From NCBI GenBank assembly GCA_017501525.1, contig JAFVWT010000007.1, positions 38,859 through 102,858 of the forward strand: a stretch of DNA of 64,000 nucleotides, given 5' to 3'. Below are positions 38,380-46,760 of this stretch, in pieces. This stretch comes from Bacteroidales bacterium (lineage in GTDB: Bacteria > Bacteroidota > Bacteroidia > Bacteroidales > UBA932). Made by a program: the position numbers and the translations under genes. Position 1 is the first letter of the stretch. Each line of letters begins with the position of its first letter. Below the pieces are notes generated by a model, which did not search any database, had not been told where the DNA came from, and saw only the letters and a program-made list of their open reading frames with translations.

Positions 38380-38412
38380 TAAAAAAAAGCCGGCTACATT
38401 TCATAGCCGGCT
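38380..38412 (-). terminator. Terminator of lipoprotein paralogue 3
   Basis: Minus strand: AGCCGGCTA, loop TGAAATG, TAGCCGGCT, then eight T. Perfect nine-base stem, 27 bases past the stop. Confidence 0.9.
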
Positions 38413-38438
38413 GAATATCCAAATTGAATTTGGTATAA

Positions 38439-39461
38439 TTATTTAACTACACTGAAGTTAGATACATTGTAAGTTGCAACAGGTGAAAAACCTGAAACAT
38501 TCATAGTAGAGACTGCTTTGAATGTTTTACCTGAAGCTGAAGCGCTTACCATAGTGAAGTCACCTGCATTATAAGGAGTTTCTGTATCATAAACTGACAA
38601 GCCTGAAGAAACACCATAGATATCCAAACTGAATACAGTTGCCTCACTACCATCTGACAATTCTACTGTATTAGAGAATGATGACATATCTTCTGCGAAG
38701 ATTGCATAAGCAACAAACTGACCGGTTACAGGTGAGAATTGATCTCCAATTGTACATACAGGCAACCAAGTCATCATTGCACCGCTACCATCATCACCAA
38801 GTTCCTGACCTGCAACAAGAAGAAGAGCTTGATTTTCTTCACTCCATTCAGCAAGCATTGGAGCAGGTGATTCAAACAAAGCATCCAAAGCAGAGAAGCC
38901 ATAGATAATCACTTCGTTACCGGTAGCTCCATCACCATTATAGAATACAACTTCAATATCTTGAGACACAGGGGTATTGCGGTTAACAGGACTAACATAA
39001 CCGTTACCAGCATCTTCCCAACCCATTGATGTTGCAAAATTCAATGTGAAAGTTCCAATGAAAGGCTCCAATGCAGGGTTCATTTGAACATCATCGCCAC
39101 CACCTTGTCCTTCAACAACGAAAGTAGCAATTGCCCATTCTGAATCGGTGTAATTGGTGTTGTCACCATCAGCTTTTACTTTAATTTCATATGAACCGGC
39201 AGGTACTTCTTCAAATACAACTTGAGTTGTTTGAATGGTTTCTTGTGTAGATTGAATTGAATAGGTATAGCTTACAGCATTTTCAACAGAATTCCAAGAA
39301 ACAGTAACTGTTGTTCCCTCTACAGATGCTGAAACTGAAGGTTTTTGAAGTTGAGAGGTTTCAGGTGTTGGAGGAGTGGGTGTCTTTTGGTCTTCCTTCT
39401 CACACGAAACAAAAACTAAACTCATCATGGCTGCTGCCATGGTCAAAAGAATTTTTTTCAT
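38439..39461 (-). CDS. Fn3-like lipoprotein, paralogue 3 of 3 (lacks the middle domain)
   Basis: 340-residue predicted lipoprotein, lipidated at Cys20 (LVFVSC). It has one Fn3-like domain (about 38-115), followed after a short Gly/Asp linker (EGQGGGDD) directly by the C-terminal module (FIGTFTLNFATSMGW...EVIIYGFSALD). The roughly 120-residue middle domain of its two paralogues is absent, so this is a natural domain-deletion version. The C-terminus NVSNFSVVK matches the shared tail. It has its own strong promoter and terminator. Function unknown. Confidence 0.78.
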   Translation of the reverse strand: MKKILLTMAAAMMSLVFVSCEKEDQKTPTPPTPETSQLQKPSVSASVEGTTVTVSWNSVENAVSYTYSIQSTQETIQTTQVVFEEVPAGSYEIKVKADGDNTNYTDSEWAIATFVVEGQGGGDDVQMNPALEPFIGTFTLNFATSMGWEDAGNGYVSPVNRNTPVSQDIEVVFYNGDGATGNEVIIYGFSALDALFESPAPMLAEWSEENQALLLVAGQELGDDGSGAMMTWLPVCTIGDQFSPVTGQFVAYAIFAEDMSSFSNTVELSDGSEATVFSLDIYGVSSGLSVYDTETPYNAGDFTMVSASASGKTFKAVSTMNVSGFSPVATYNVSNFSVVK

Positions 39462-39501
39462 AATAAATTAGTAAATTTTTTAATAGTATTGAAATTTGTG
39501 A

Positions 39502-39533
39502 CAAATATAAGCCACAAGTTCTAAAGAAACAAA
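39502..39533 (-). promoter_or_regulatory. Promoter of lipoprotein paralogue 3
   Basis: Minus strand: TTTG (39530-39533), 20-base spacer, TATATTTG (39502-39509), about 40 bases from the ATG. Confidence 0.65.
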
Positions 39534-39605
39534 TTTAATACCATAAACATATAAGATGCCTGAATTTTGACTACCTTTGCCATATATCATATCTAATAAC
39601 ACATT

Positions 39606-41282
39606 ATGGCAGACGAAAAAATAATATTTTCAATGAATGGTGTTGGCAAAATCTTGCAACACAACAATAAAGTTATCTTAAAGGACATATATCTATCTTT
39701 CTTTTATGGGGCTAAGATTGGGATTATCGGTCTAAATGGCTCCGGCAAGTCCACTTTGATGAAAATCATTGCCGGAATTGAGAAGTCATATCAGGGTGAG
39801 GTCGTTTGGGCCCCCGGATATTCCGTAGGATACCTTGAACAAGAGCCACAAATGGATAATGACAAGACTGTAATTGAGGTAGTCAGAGAAGGTGTCCAGG
39901 AAGTTATGGACATATTGAAAGAATATGAGGAGATTAATATGAAGTTTGCTGAACCCATGTCTGACGATCAGATGAATGCCTTGATAGAAAGACAAGGAGA
40001 GCTTACCGAGAAAATTGAGCAGTGTGGAGGTTGGGAAATAGATTCAAAACTTGAACGGGCTATGGATGCACTTCAATGTCCTCCGGCAGATGCGAATGTC
40101 GCCACTCTCAGTGGTGGAGAAAGAAGAAGAGTCGCTTTGTGCCGACTACTGCTACAACAACCCGACGTGCTACTACTCGACGAGCCTACCAACCACCTTG
40201 ACACAGAAAGTATCCTATGGCTTGAAGAACATCTCAGACAATATAAAGGTACAGTTATAGCTGTAACCCACGACCGCTACTTCCTCGACAATGTTGCAGG
40301 ATGGATTCTGGAACTTGACAGAGGTGAGGGAATTCCCTGGAAAGGCAACTATTCTTCATGGCTTGACCAGAAAAGTGCACGTCTACAAATGGAAGAGAAG
40401 CAGGAAAGCAAACGTCGCAAAACACTTGAGAGAGAATTGGAATGGGTCAGAATGGCTCCTAAGGCACGTCACGCCAAATCAAAAGCCCGTCTGGGTGCTT
40501 ACGAAAAAATGGCAAGCGAGGATGGAAAAGAGAAGGAAGCAGCTTTGGAAATCTATATACCTAATGGTCCAAGACTCGGTAATAGAGTCATTGAATTCAA
40601 CAATGTTTCTAAAGGTTACGGGGATAAATTGCTCTTTGAGAACCTAAGTTTTGTCCTGCCACCCGCCGGAATCGTTGGTGTGATAGGTCCTAATGGAGCA
40701 GGAAAAACGACTCTATTCAGATTGATAATGGGTTTAGAGCAGCCCGATAACGGAACCATAAATATAGGAGAGACTGTCAAGCTCGCTTATGTGGATCAGC
40801 AACACAAGAGCATTGACCCGGAAAAAACAGTTTTTGAAACAGTTTCTGATGGCGCAGACTTTATCAAATTGGGAAAAAAAGATGTAAATGCCCGTGCCTA
40901 CGTTTCAAGATTCAACTTCTCAGGTGCTGACCAGGAAAAACTTTGCGGAATCTTATCGGGAGGTGAAAGGAACCGCCTCCACCTGGCACTCACATTAAAG
41001 GATGAAGGAAATGTATTGTTGTTGGACGAACCGACAAACGACGTGGATGTTAATACCATACGTGCGTTGGAAGAAGGTCTTGAAAATTTCGCAGGATGCG
41101 CTGTTGTCATCTCTCACGACAGATGGTTTTTGGATCGTATAGCCACACACATATTGGCATTTGAGGGGGACTCACAAGTCTACTTCTTTGAAGGAACATA
41201 TTCAGAATATGAAGAGAACAAAAAGAGACGCCTGGGCAATGTAGAACCGAAACGCTTCAAATACAAGAAGCTAATGGAATAA
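39606..41282 (+). CDS. ettA: Energy-dependent translational throttle EttA (ABC-F)
   Basis: 558-residue soluble protein with two ABC ATPase domains and no membrane segments. It binds the ribosomal E site and gates entry into elongation according to ATP/ADP. First cassette: Walker A GLNGSGKS, signature LSGGERRRVAL, Walker B LLLDEPTNHLD. Second: GPNGAGKT, LSGGERNRLHL, LLLDEPTNDVD. A PtIM linker rich in K, R and E lies between them (EEKQESKRRKTLERELEW). The length matches EttA (about 555) rather than other ABC-F paralogues. A -7 box TACCTTTG lies at 39572-39579. Confidence 0.94.
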   Translation: MADEKIIFSMNGVGKILQHNNKVILKDIYLSFFYGAKIGIIGLNGSGKSTLMKIIAGIEKSYQGEVVWAPGYSVGYLEQEPQMDNDKTVIEVVREGVQEVMDILKEYEEINMKFAEPMSDDQMNALIERQGELTEKIEQCGGWEIDSKLERAMDALQCPPADANVATLSGGERRRVALCRLLLQQPDVLLLDEPTNHLDTESILWLEEHLRQYKGTVIAVTHDRYFLDNVAGWILELDRGEGIPWKGNYSSWLDQKSARLQMEEKQESKRRKTLERELEWVRMAPKARHAKSKARLGAYEKMASEDGKEKEAALEIYIPNGPRLGNRVIEFNNVSKGYGDKLLFENLSFVLPPAGIVGVIGPNGAGKTTLFRLIMGLEQPDNGTINIGETVKLAYVDQQHKSIDPEKTVFETVSDGADFIKLGKKDVNARAYVSRFNFSGADQEKLCGILSGGERNRLHLALTLKDEGNVLLLDEPTNDVDVNTIRALEEGLENFAGCAVVISHDRWFLDRIATHILAFEGDSQVYFFEGTYSEYEENKKRRLGNVEPKRFKYKKLME

Positions 41283-41296
41283 TCAAATCTTGTTCA

Positions 41297-42169
41297 TTAA
41301 CCTAGAATCTTTTTTTGGCCAACTATTTTAGAAGCCTTGTCATATATTTTGACCAGGGCTTCTTTATTTTGGTATTCAAAATAAGAGGCTAAAGATTCAA
41401 TATATATACCTAAAACCATTTTATCGTCCCCGGGCACCAATAATTGCTCATCAGAGAGTCTTGAGCCTGGATACATGTTGCGGAGTGCCTCAATGAAAGC
41501 CGGTACAGGAAATATTTTTCCTTTATCCCCGACATCTATTGCCAGAATTGTTGTACCATTATATATATACACCGCACTGAACCCTGTCGAGGGTGTAGGA
41601 ATCGGGAATATAGGTAATCCCGCATTTCTGGCTACTAAGAAATATGCAATTGCCACTGCTACAGGGAAACCCTTCCGATTCTCCAACAACCTATTCATCA
41701 AAACGCTATTTCCTCCGACAGAGTGCCGGTTTACACACTGGAATTTAAAGCGGTGAAAGAAGACATAATTCATAATCTCCACATTCTCAATAGCCGTCCC
41801 ATCTGTATTCAACTCCTTCAACAATTCTTCGACTATCGGTATATAACCAGCATCAAAAGCATCACGTGTCAGCCACGGATCTGCCAGAGCTGTCAACAAA
41901 TAAAGAGAATTAGTCAAATCAGGATAACCTGTAGAGAGTTCCGCCTTGAGTTCAGTAAGGATGTATTTACGATAAAGATCTATAATCCTATCCATAACGG
42001 CATCATCCTTTGACCTACAAGGAGTACCTTCCCGACTTTTTAGTAAAAAATCAAGCGCAGCCCGCCCTATCTCCAGAACCCTACAATCAACGGCTTCAAC
42101 CACAAATGGGTCTGTATCCTCGAGCAAAATCAATAATGATAGCAGTTCCTGCCTGTCAACAGATTCCAT
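41297..42169 (-). CDS. SirB1-type transglutaminase-like protein
   Basis: 290 residues. The C-terminal half carries the block NRKGFPVAVAIAYFLVARNAGLPIFPI and VYIYNG, matching the transglutaminase-like core (PF13369) of the SirB1 family, in which the usual Cys-His-Asp triad is largely absent. An N-terminal helical part resembles repeat proteins. The function of this family is not established. Its start codon directly abuts the stop of the upstream phosphorylase gene, so the two are one operon. Convergent with ettA. Confidence 0.75.
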   Translation of the reverse strand: MESVDRQELLSLLILLEDTDPFVVEAVDCRVLEIGRAALDFLLKSREGTPCRSKDDAVMDRIIDLYRKYILTELKAELSTGYPDLTNSLYLLTALADPWLTRDAFDAGYIPIVEELLKELNTDGTAIENVEIMNYVFFHRFKFQCVNRHSVGGNSVLMNRLLENRKGFPVAVAIAYFLVARNAGLPIFPIPTPSTGFSAVYIYNGTTILAIDVGDKGKIFPVPAFIEALRNMYPGSRLSDEQLLVPGDDKMVLGIYIESLASYFEYQNKEALVKIYDKASKIVGQKKILG

Positions 42170-43042
42170 CTACTGAGTAAGTTTGTCCAAACAAAGTTTA
42201 ATCAGGTTATTCATCAGTGGCTTGTAATCCGGATTTGCCTCCTTGGCATACCTATTTGCAATGATAAGACAAACAGTAGCTCCATCGTGACCGAGTTTTC
42301 TGGCCATTCCTGCCAATGCAGAACCTTCCATTTCGAAATTGGTAAAACGATACTTACCGGACCTGAAACTTTCTATCTTCTCCATTAAATCCGGAATTGC
42401 CAAAGGAATTCTGACCACTCTGCACTGCGGACCATAAAAACCTGAAGCAGCGATTGTCATCCCAGATATAGTACTGTCTTCAAACAACTCAGAGAGGCGT
42501 TGACTCGCTTTAACAAAATATGGTATAGGCAAATATTTATTCCAATCAATATGCTCCAGAAAATCCTTCTCCAACTCCTTTTCCACTATATCATCCCGAT
42601 CCGCATACCAATTAAGCAAACCATCAAAACCAACAGAAACATCTGAAAAGACATAAGAGCCCAGAGGGATATCACTCTGTACCGCTCCTGAAGAACCGAT
42701 TCTCAGAATAGTAAGTCTCTTATGTTCTTTTTTAACCATACGAGTCTCAAAATCGACATTTACCAACGCATCCAGTTCAGTCATTACAATATCCAGATTA
42801 TCACAACCGATACCTGTTGAAAGAACAGTTATCCGCTTCCCGTTGTACGTTCCTGTAACACTTCTGAACTCTCTCGAAGAAGCACTGCACTCTATTGTCT
42901 GAAAAAATGAGCTAACAGTATCCACCCTGCTGGGATCTCCAACAAGAATCACTGTATCAGCAAGTTGCTCAGGCTTAATATGAAGATGGAATATTGAGCC
43001 GTCCCCATTTATAATCAACTCGGATTCTCCAATTCTATTCAT
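42170..43042 (-). CDS. Nucleoside phosphorylase (uridine phosphorylase-like)
   Basis: 290-residue member of the PNP/UDP phosphorylase family, splitting nucleosides with phosphate in purine or pyrimidine salvage. Start at 43042 (MNRIGESELIINGDGSIFHL); a longer reading extends into AT-rich intergenic DNA. Motifs are VILVGDPSRVDTV (phosphate site), LSTGIGCDNLDIVMTEL, ILRIGSSGAVQSDIPLG and the ribose-binding FEMEGSALAGMA. The substrate is best guessed as uridine, but sequence alone does not settle it. Confidence 0.85.
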   Translation of the reverse strand: MNRIGESELIINGDGSIFHLHIKPEQLADTVILVGDPSRVDTVSSFFQTIECSASSREFRSVTGTYNGKRITVLSTGIGCDNLDIVMTELDALVNVDFETRMVKKEHKRLTILRIGSSGAVQSDIPLGSYVFSDVSVGFDGLLNWYADRDDIVEKELEKDFLEHIDWNKYLPIPYFVKASQRLSELFEDSTISGMTIAASGFYGPQCRVVRIPLAIPDLMEKIESFRSGKYRFTNFEMEGSALAGMARKLGHDGATVCLIIANRYAKEANPDYKPLMNNLIKLCLDKLTQ

Positions 43043-43174
43043 AATCTTTCTTCCATTTAATAGGTCAACAATATCACTAATACAAATACTATGCTTACTA
43101 TGCTGCAGAAACCTCCTGCTTTGAGAATATTTGTATTTTAGCACAAACTTAATGAATAATTTCCATAATATCCA

Positions 43175-43182
43175 TATCTTTG
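43175..43182 (+). promoter_or_regulatory. -7 box for the DUF4293 gene
   Basis: TATCTTTG, 22 bases upstream of the ATG at 43205; no clear TTTG -33 element. Confidence 0.45.
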
Positions 43183-43204
43183 CAGACGCTAAAAATAAAA
43201 ATAT

Positions 43205-43630
43205 ATGATTCAAAGAATACAGACATTGTTTCTTCTTGCAGCAGCAGGATTACTTACAAGTATGGTTTTTACCCCAATGATCAAATTTACAGATGGTACT
43301 ACCGTAATCAGATATATCGAATATACCCCTACCCTAATTATACTTATTGTCACCGTAGTCCTATCCTTTGTAAATATTTTCTCATACAAAAACAGATTGT
43401 TCCAAATTAGAGTATGCAATCTCAATTCATTGATTTGTCTGGGATTCCAAATATTCTTGGCTGTAAAATATTTCCAAAGTGAACCCGGAATGATCTATTC
43501 TGTATCTGCAATATTTCCTATTATCGCAGCCATCCTCACATTCATAGGAATGAGATATGTAGCCCGCGACGAGGCTATGGTTCAGGCTGCATACCACCTT
43601 CGTGACTCAAAAAGAAAAAGGAGAAGATAA
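43205..43630 (+). CDS. DUF4293 family membrane protein
   Basis: 141-residue protein with four predicted membrane helices (about 8-24, 40-60, 73-89, 98-115) and a highly basic tail (RDSKRKRRR). The start MIQRIQTLFLLAAA and the overall layout match DUF4293, a Bacteroidota-restricted family of unknown function. It stands alone, divergent from the phosphorylase and converging with the TPR gene 20 bases away. Confidence 0.85.
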   Translation: MIQRIQTLFLLAAAGLLTSMVFTPMIKFTDGTTVIRYIEYTPTLIILIVTVVLSFVNIFSYKNRLFQIRVCNLNSLICLGFQIFLAVKYFQSEPGMIYSVSAIFPIIAAILTFIGMRYVARDEAMVQAAYHLRDSKRKRRR

Positions 43631-43650
43631 TCCTCTACCAACGACACTGA

Positions 43651-45651
43651 TTATTCGTCAACACAATACTTGTTTATGACACTATAGGCCTCAGGAATTC
43701 CCAATTCCCCTGCTTTGCTCATATCCATACATCCCTTTTCCCTATCCTTCACATAGATAAGGACAAGTCCCCTATTGTAGTATGCCTCAGCAAGATTTGG
43801 ATATAGCTCCAATGCTTTCGTGTATTGAACTATAGCCTCAGGAAGATCCCCTGACTGACAATACAGGTTCCCGAGGTTGTAATAGATATATGGAAATTCA
43901 GGCATCAACGCAGATGCTTTCTTCATATCGTGAATTGCCGGAGTATAATCGTAATTTCTATAGTTATGATCCTGCACTCTGGCCATTGTATTACCGGAAT
44001 CATCCAAAGAAAGAACCTGAACATTGGATTCTATGGACGATATGAAGTCTATCATTTCCGATTGCAAAACCCCTCTATTGATATAATAGTACACATTGTC
44101 AGAGGCATACTTGATAGCATTGTCATAACTTATCAAGGCTGCATTATAGAGTCTGTTGTTAGCATCTATAATTCCCTTTGCAAAGAGCATCTGATGAGAG
44201 TCTGAAACAGCAATTTCCTCCTCTACAGCTTCCTTTACTTTATCATAATTATCAATGACGACTGTACCATAAACAGCTTTAAAAAGGATTTCTATAGGGA
44301 AATTCTCCAGGAAATTTTCAAAATCGGCATTTTCGTATTTTACCGTCAAATCCTTTGGTAGTTCGGTTATAGCCTCATTTGTAGCAGGAACAAATTTATA
44401 TAAAGGCTTAAGGGCTATCTCAACATTCCTATGTTGCAATAGCTCATCACTGAAATCCCGTTTTGCAAAATCAGAATCAAGAGCAAGTAGCGCGTCATAT
44501 CTCTTGGTAGTATCGGCGAAAGCAGCTCGGCCGGCACTATCAGCTGTAGAAGTGACATACTTTGAAATTTTATCCTGTGCAATTTTATAGTCCTGCTGTG
44601 CAGAAGTGTATTGCCCCAACATATTCTTCACATAAGAACGATTCATATATGCTTTGGCAAAATCGGGATAAAGATTAATTGCTGAAGAGAGGTCATTCAT
44701 TGCATCCCTATACCTTCCCAGCTCCATAAAGAGCAAAGCCCTATTGTAATATGCCAGCACATTGTTTGGATTTATGTTCAGGACTTTGTCAAAATCATCA
44801 AGAGCCTGGTTAAAATCTCCTATCTGACACCTTATCAATGCACGGTTATAGAGAGTCAAAGCATTTGACGGTTCTCTGATGAGGACTTGTCTGAAATCAT
44901 CCAATGCTCCCTTGACATTGCCTTGATCGTATCGCATCAATGCTCTATTGAAATATGCGAAAGTATTGGTCGAGTCAATTTCTATCGCTTTGTCCAAATC
45001 TGCAATTGCGTCTTCAAGTTTGTTTTGTGCATAATAAATTCGGGAACGCCTTATATATCCTTCTGACTCAAAAGAGTTGAGCGTAATAGCTTTGCGATAA
45101 TCATCCAAGGCTTTAAGTGTATCTCCCACAAAAAGATAAGAAGCGCCTCTATTAAGATATGCTCCTGATTCTTTAGGTTCAAACCTGATAAATCTATCAA
45201 AATCGGCAATAGCCTTCTCAAATTGCTGGGACAAAAAGTATGTCACTCCCCGACTGAAATATAACCCGGTATAATCAGGACGCAGCCCCACAGCTTCATC
45301 AAAGTCCTTTAATGCCAAATCATATTTCCCCGCTCTACTAAGGGTAATTGCCCGATAATGATAAGCAGGTGTATAAATGGGATTAATCTCAAGTGCAGAG
45401 TTGAAATCTGTTTCAGCCCCCACAAAATCTCCTAAATTATATTTTGCTATACCTCTGAAAAAATAGGCCTCATAGAGCGAGTCATCCAAACGTATTAAAA
45501 TGTTGAAGTTATCTATAGCCCTGGAATATTTCCCCTCCACAAGGGCTTGTCTCCCTCTGAAAAAGAATTGCTCTATATCATATTGTCCACGAAGGGATAA
45601 CGGAACAGAGACAAGTATCGCAACGGCCAGAATTTTTATTATAGTTCTCAT
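43651..45651 (-). CDS. Secreted tetratricopeptide-repeat protein
   Basis: 666 residues; ATG at 45651 (MRTIIKILAVAILVSVPL) preferred over an in-frame TTG three codons earlier. An N-terminal signal peptide ends SLRGQ. About ten consecutive TPR units follow (residues about 25-370, each with the AYxNRAxxxxxxGxxxxAxxDFxxAI pattern). A non-repeat segment spans about 370-460, and further TPRs run to the end. The protein is likely a periplasmic or outer-membrane scaffold; partners are unknown. No lipobox. A -7-like TAAATTTG lies at 45676-45683 on the minus strand. Confidence 0.88.
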   Translation of the reverse strand: MRTIIKILAVAILVSVPLSLRGQYDIEQFFFRGRQALVEGKYSRAIDNFNILIRLDDSLYEAYFFRGIAKYNLGDFVGAETDFNSALEINPIYTPAYHYRAITLSRAGKYDLALKDFDEAVGLRPDYTGLYFSRGVTYFLSQQFEKAIADFDRFIRFEPKESGAYLNRGASYLFVGDTLKALDDYRKAITLNSFESEGYIRRSRIYYAQNKLEDAIADLDKAIEIDSTNTFAYFNRALMRYDQGNVKGALDDFRQVLIREPSNALTLYNRALIRCQIGDFNQALDDFDKVLNINPNNVLAYYNRALLFMELGRYRDAMNDLSSAINLYPDFAKAYMNRSYVKNMLGQYTSAQQDYKIAQDKISKYVTSTADSAGRAAFADTTKRYDALLALDSDFAKRDFSDELLQHRNVEIALKPLYKFVPATNEAITELPKDLTVKYENADFENFLENFPIEILFKAVYGTVVIDNYDKVKEAVEEEIAVSDSHQMLFAKGIIDANNRLYNAALISYDNAIKYASDNVYYYINRGVLQSEMIDFISSIESNVQVLSLDDSGNTMARVQDHNYRNYDYTPAIHDMKKASALMPEFPYIYYNLGNLYCQSGDLPEAIVQYTKALELYPNLAEAYYNRGLVLIYVKDREKGCMDMSKAGELGIPEAYSVINKYCVDE

Positions 45652-45723
45652 ATCATTCAACTCCCTTTAAAAAGGCAAATTTACAATAATAAAGCCAAAC
45701 TTCATTACATGGAAAATAGTTAA

Positions 45724-45754
45724 GGAGACCTTGCTGTGATTTATGGAACTTTCG
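45724..45754 (-). repeat. Fragment of the dispersed repeat (3' arm and tail)
   Basis: Minus strand: GAAAGTTCCATAAATCACAG followed by CAAGGTCTCC. This aligns with GAAAATTCCATAAATCCTCG and CAAGGTCAGG of copy D. It abuts the promoter of the M28 peptidase gene. Confidence 0.5.
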
Positions 45755-45755
45755 T

Positions 45756-45763
45756 TAACTTTG
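45756..45763 (+). promoter_or_regulatory. -7 box of the M28 peptidase - uvrB operon
   Basis: TAACTTTG, 22 bases before the ATG at 45786. Upstream CTTG at 45730-45733 is a poor -33 with a 22-base spacer. The box lies at the edge of a repeat fragment. Confidence 0.45.
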
Positions 45764-45785
45764 CAAGATTGAGTTTACTTGCGAT

Positions 45786-46760
45786 ATGAAACTACAAAAA
45801 GGAGTGCTGACATTTATCATATTTCTCTCTATTTTCTCACAACAAACAATATTAGGGAAGAATAAATCAAGAAAATTAGGACCGTACACAATGTACGAGC
45901 AGATAATATACACCGCAAAGCAGGAGCGTATAATCAATTTTCTTGCGCATGACTACACAGAAGGGAGGGAATGTGGTTCACATGGGGGCCAGTTAGCTGC
46001 AAAATATATTAGAGACAACTTTGAAAAATATGGCCTACAGCCTTTCTGCCATGAAAGTTTCTACCAGCCTTTTATGGCAGATTCAACCACTAAGGCAAGG
46101 AATGTAGTGGGATATATCCCCAGCAGCATCTTCTCAGATGAATATATCATAATCACAGCCCATTACGACCACATAGGCAAAATTAACGACAATATATACA
46201 ATGGTGCCGACGACAATGCCTCAGGAGTCACAGCTCTTCTCAACCTGGCAGATATGTTCGGTACAATGAAGAAAACCAAAACCGGCCCCGATAAGAATAT
46301 AATTTTTGTCGCTCTTGACGGCAAAGAGAAAGACATGGCCGGTTCTATACACTTTCTAAAAGAATTAAAGATTGACAAGAGTAAAATAAAATGTGTCATC
46401 AATCTTGAACGGTTAGGTACAATCTTGGAACCCGTCCACGACAATGACACCAATTTTGTGATTGTATTGGGTGAAAAAACCCTTCGCAAAGGGGATAGAG
46501 GGAAAATTGGAATGTGCAACAATTTTTATAATATAAACCTCGACATTGATTTTTCATTTTATGGAAGTGACAGATTTACAGAGTTATACTACCAACTTTC
46601 CGACCAGATCACATTTCATCGGGCTGGTATTCCGTCACTTCTGTTTACCTCCGGATTCCACAAACACACATACAAAACGACAGATGACCCCCAGATAATT
46701 TCATATCCTGTACTAAAAAAAAGGACACTATTGGTTTTCTACTTTATAATGATGCTATAG
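45786..46760 (+). CDS. M28-family metallopeptidase homologue with altered catalytic site
   Basis: 324-residue protein with a signal peptide (about 1-24), hence periplasmic or extracellular. M28 zinc-site blocks are present: AHYDHIG (H126, D128), NGADDNASG (D142), INLERLG (E208 where Asp is usual) and a late HKHTYKTTDDP. The segment that normally reads GEE, with the catalytic Glu and a zinc-ligand Glu, reads GKE here (K180, E181), so the general-base Glu appears replaced by Lys. It may have lost or changed activity. It starts an operon with uvrB, whose ATG follows its stop directly. Confidence 0.82.
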   Translation: MKLQKGVLTFIIFLSIFSQQTILGKNKSRKLGPYTMYEQIIYTAKQERIINFLAHDYTEGRECGSHGGQLAAKYIRDNFEKYGLQPFCHESFYQPFMADSTTKARNVVGYIPSSIFSDEYIIITAHYDHIGKINDNIYNGADDNASGVTALLNLADMFGTMKKTKTGPDKNIIFVALDGKEKDMAGSIHFLKELKIDKSKIKCVINLERLGTILEPVHDNDTNFVIVLGEKTLRKGDRGKIGMCNNFYNINLDIDFSFYGSDRFTELYYQLSDQITFHRAGIPSLLFTSGFHKHTYKTTDDPQIISYPVLKKRTLLVFYFIMML

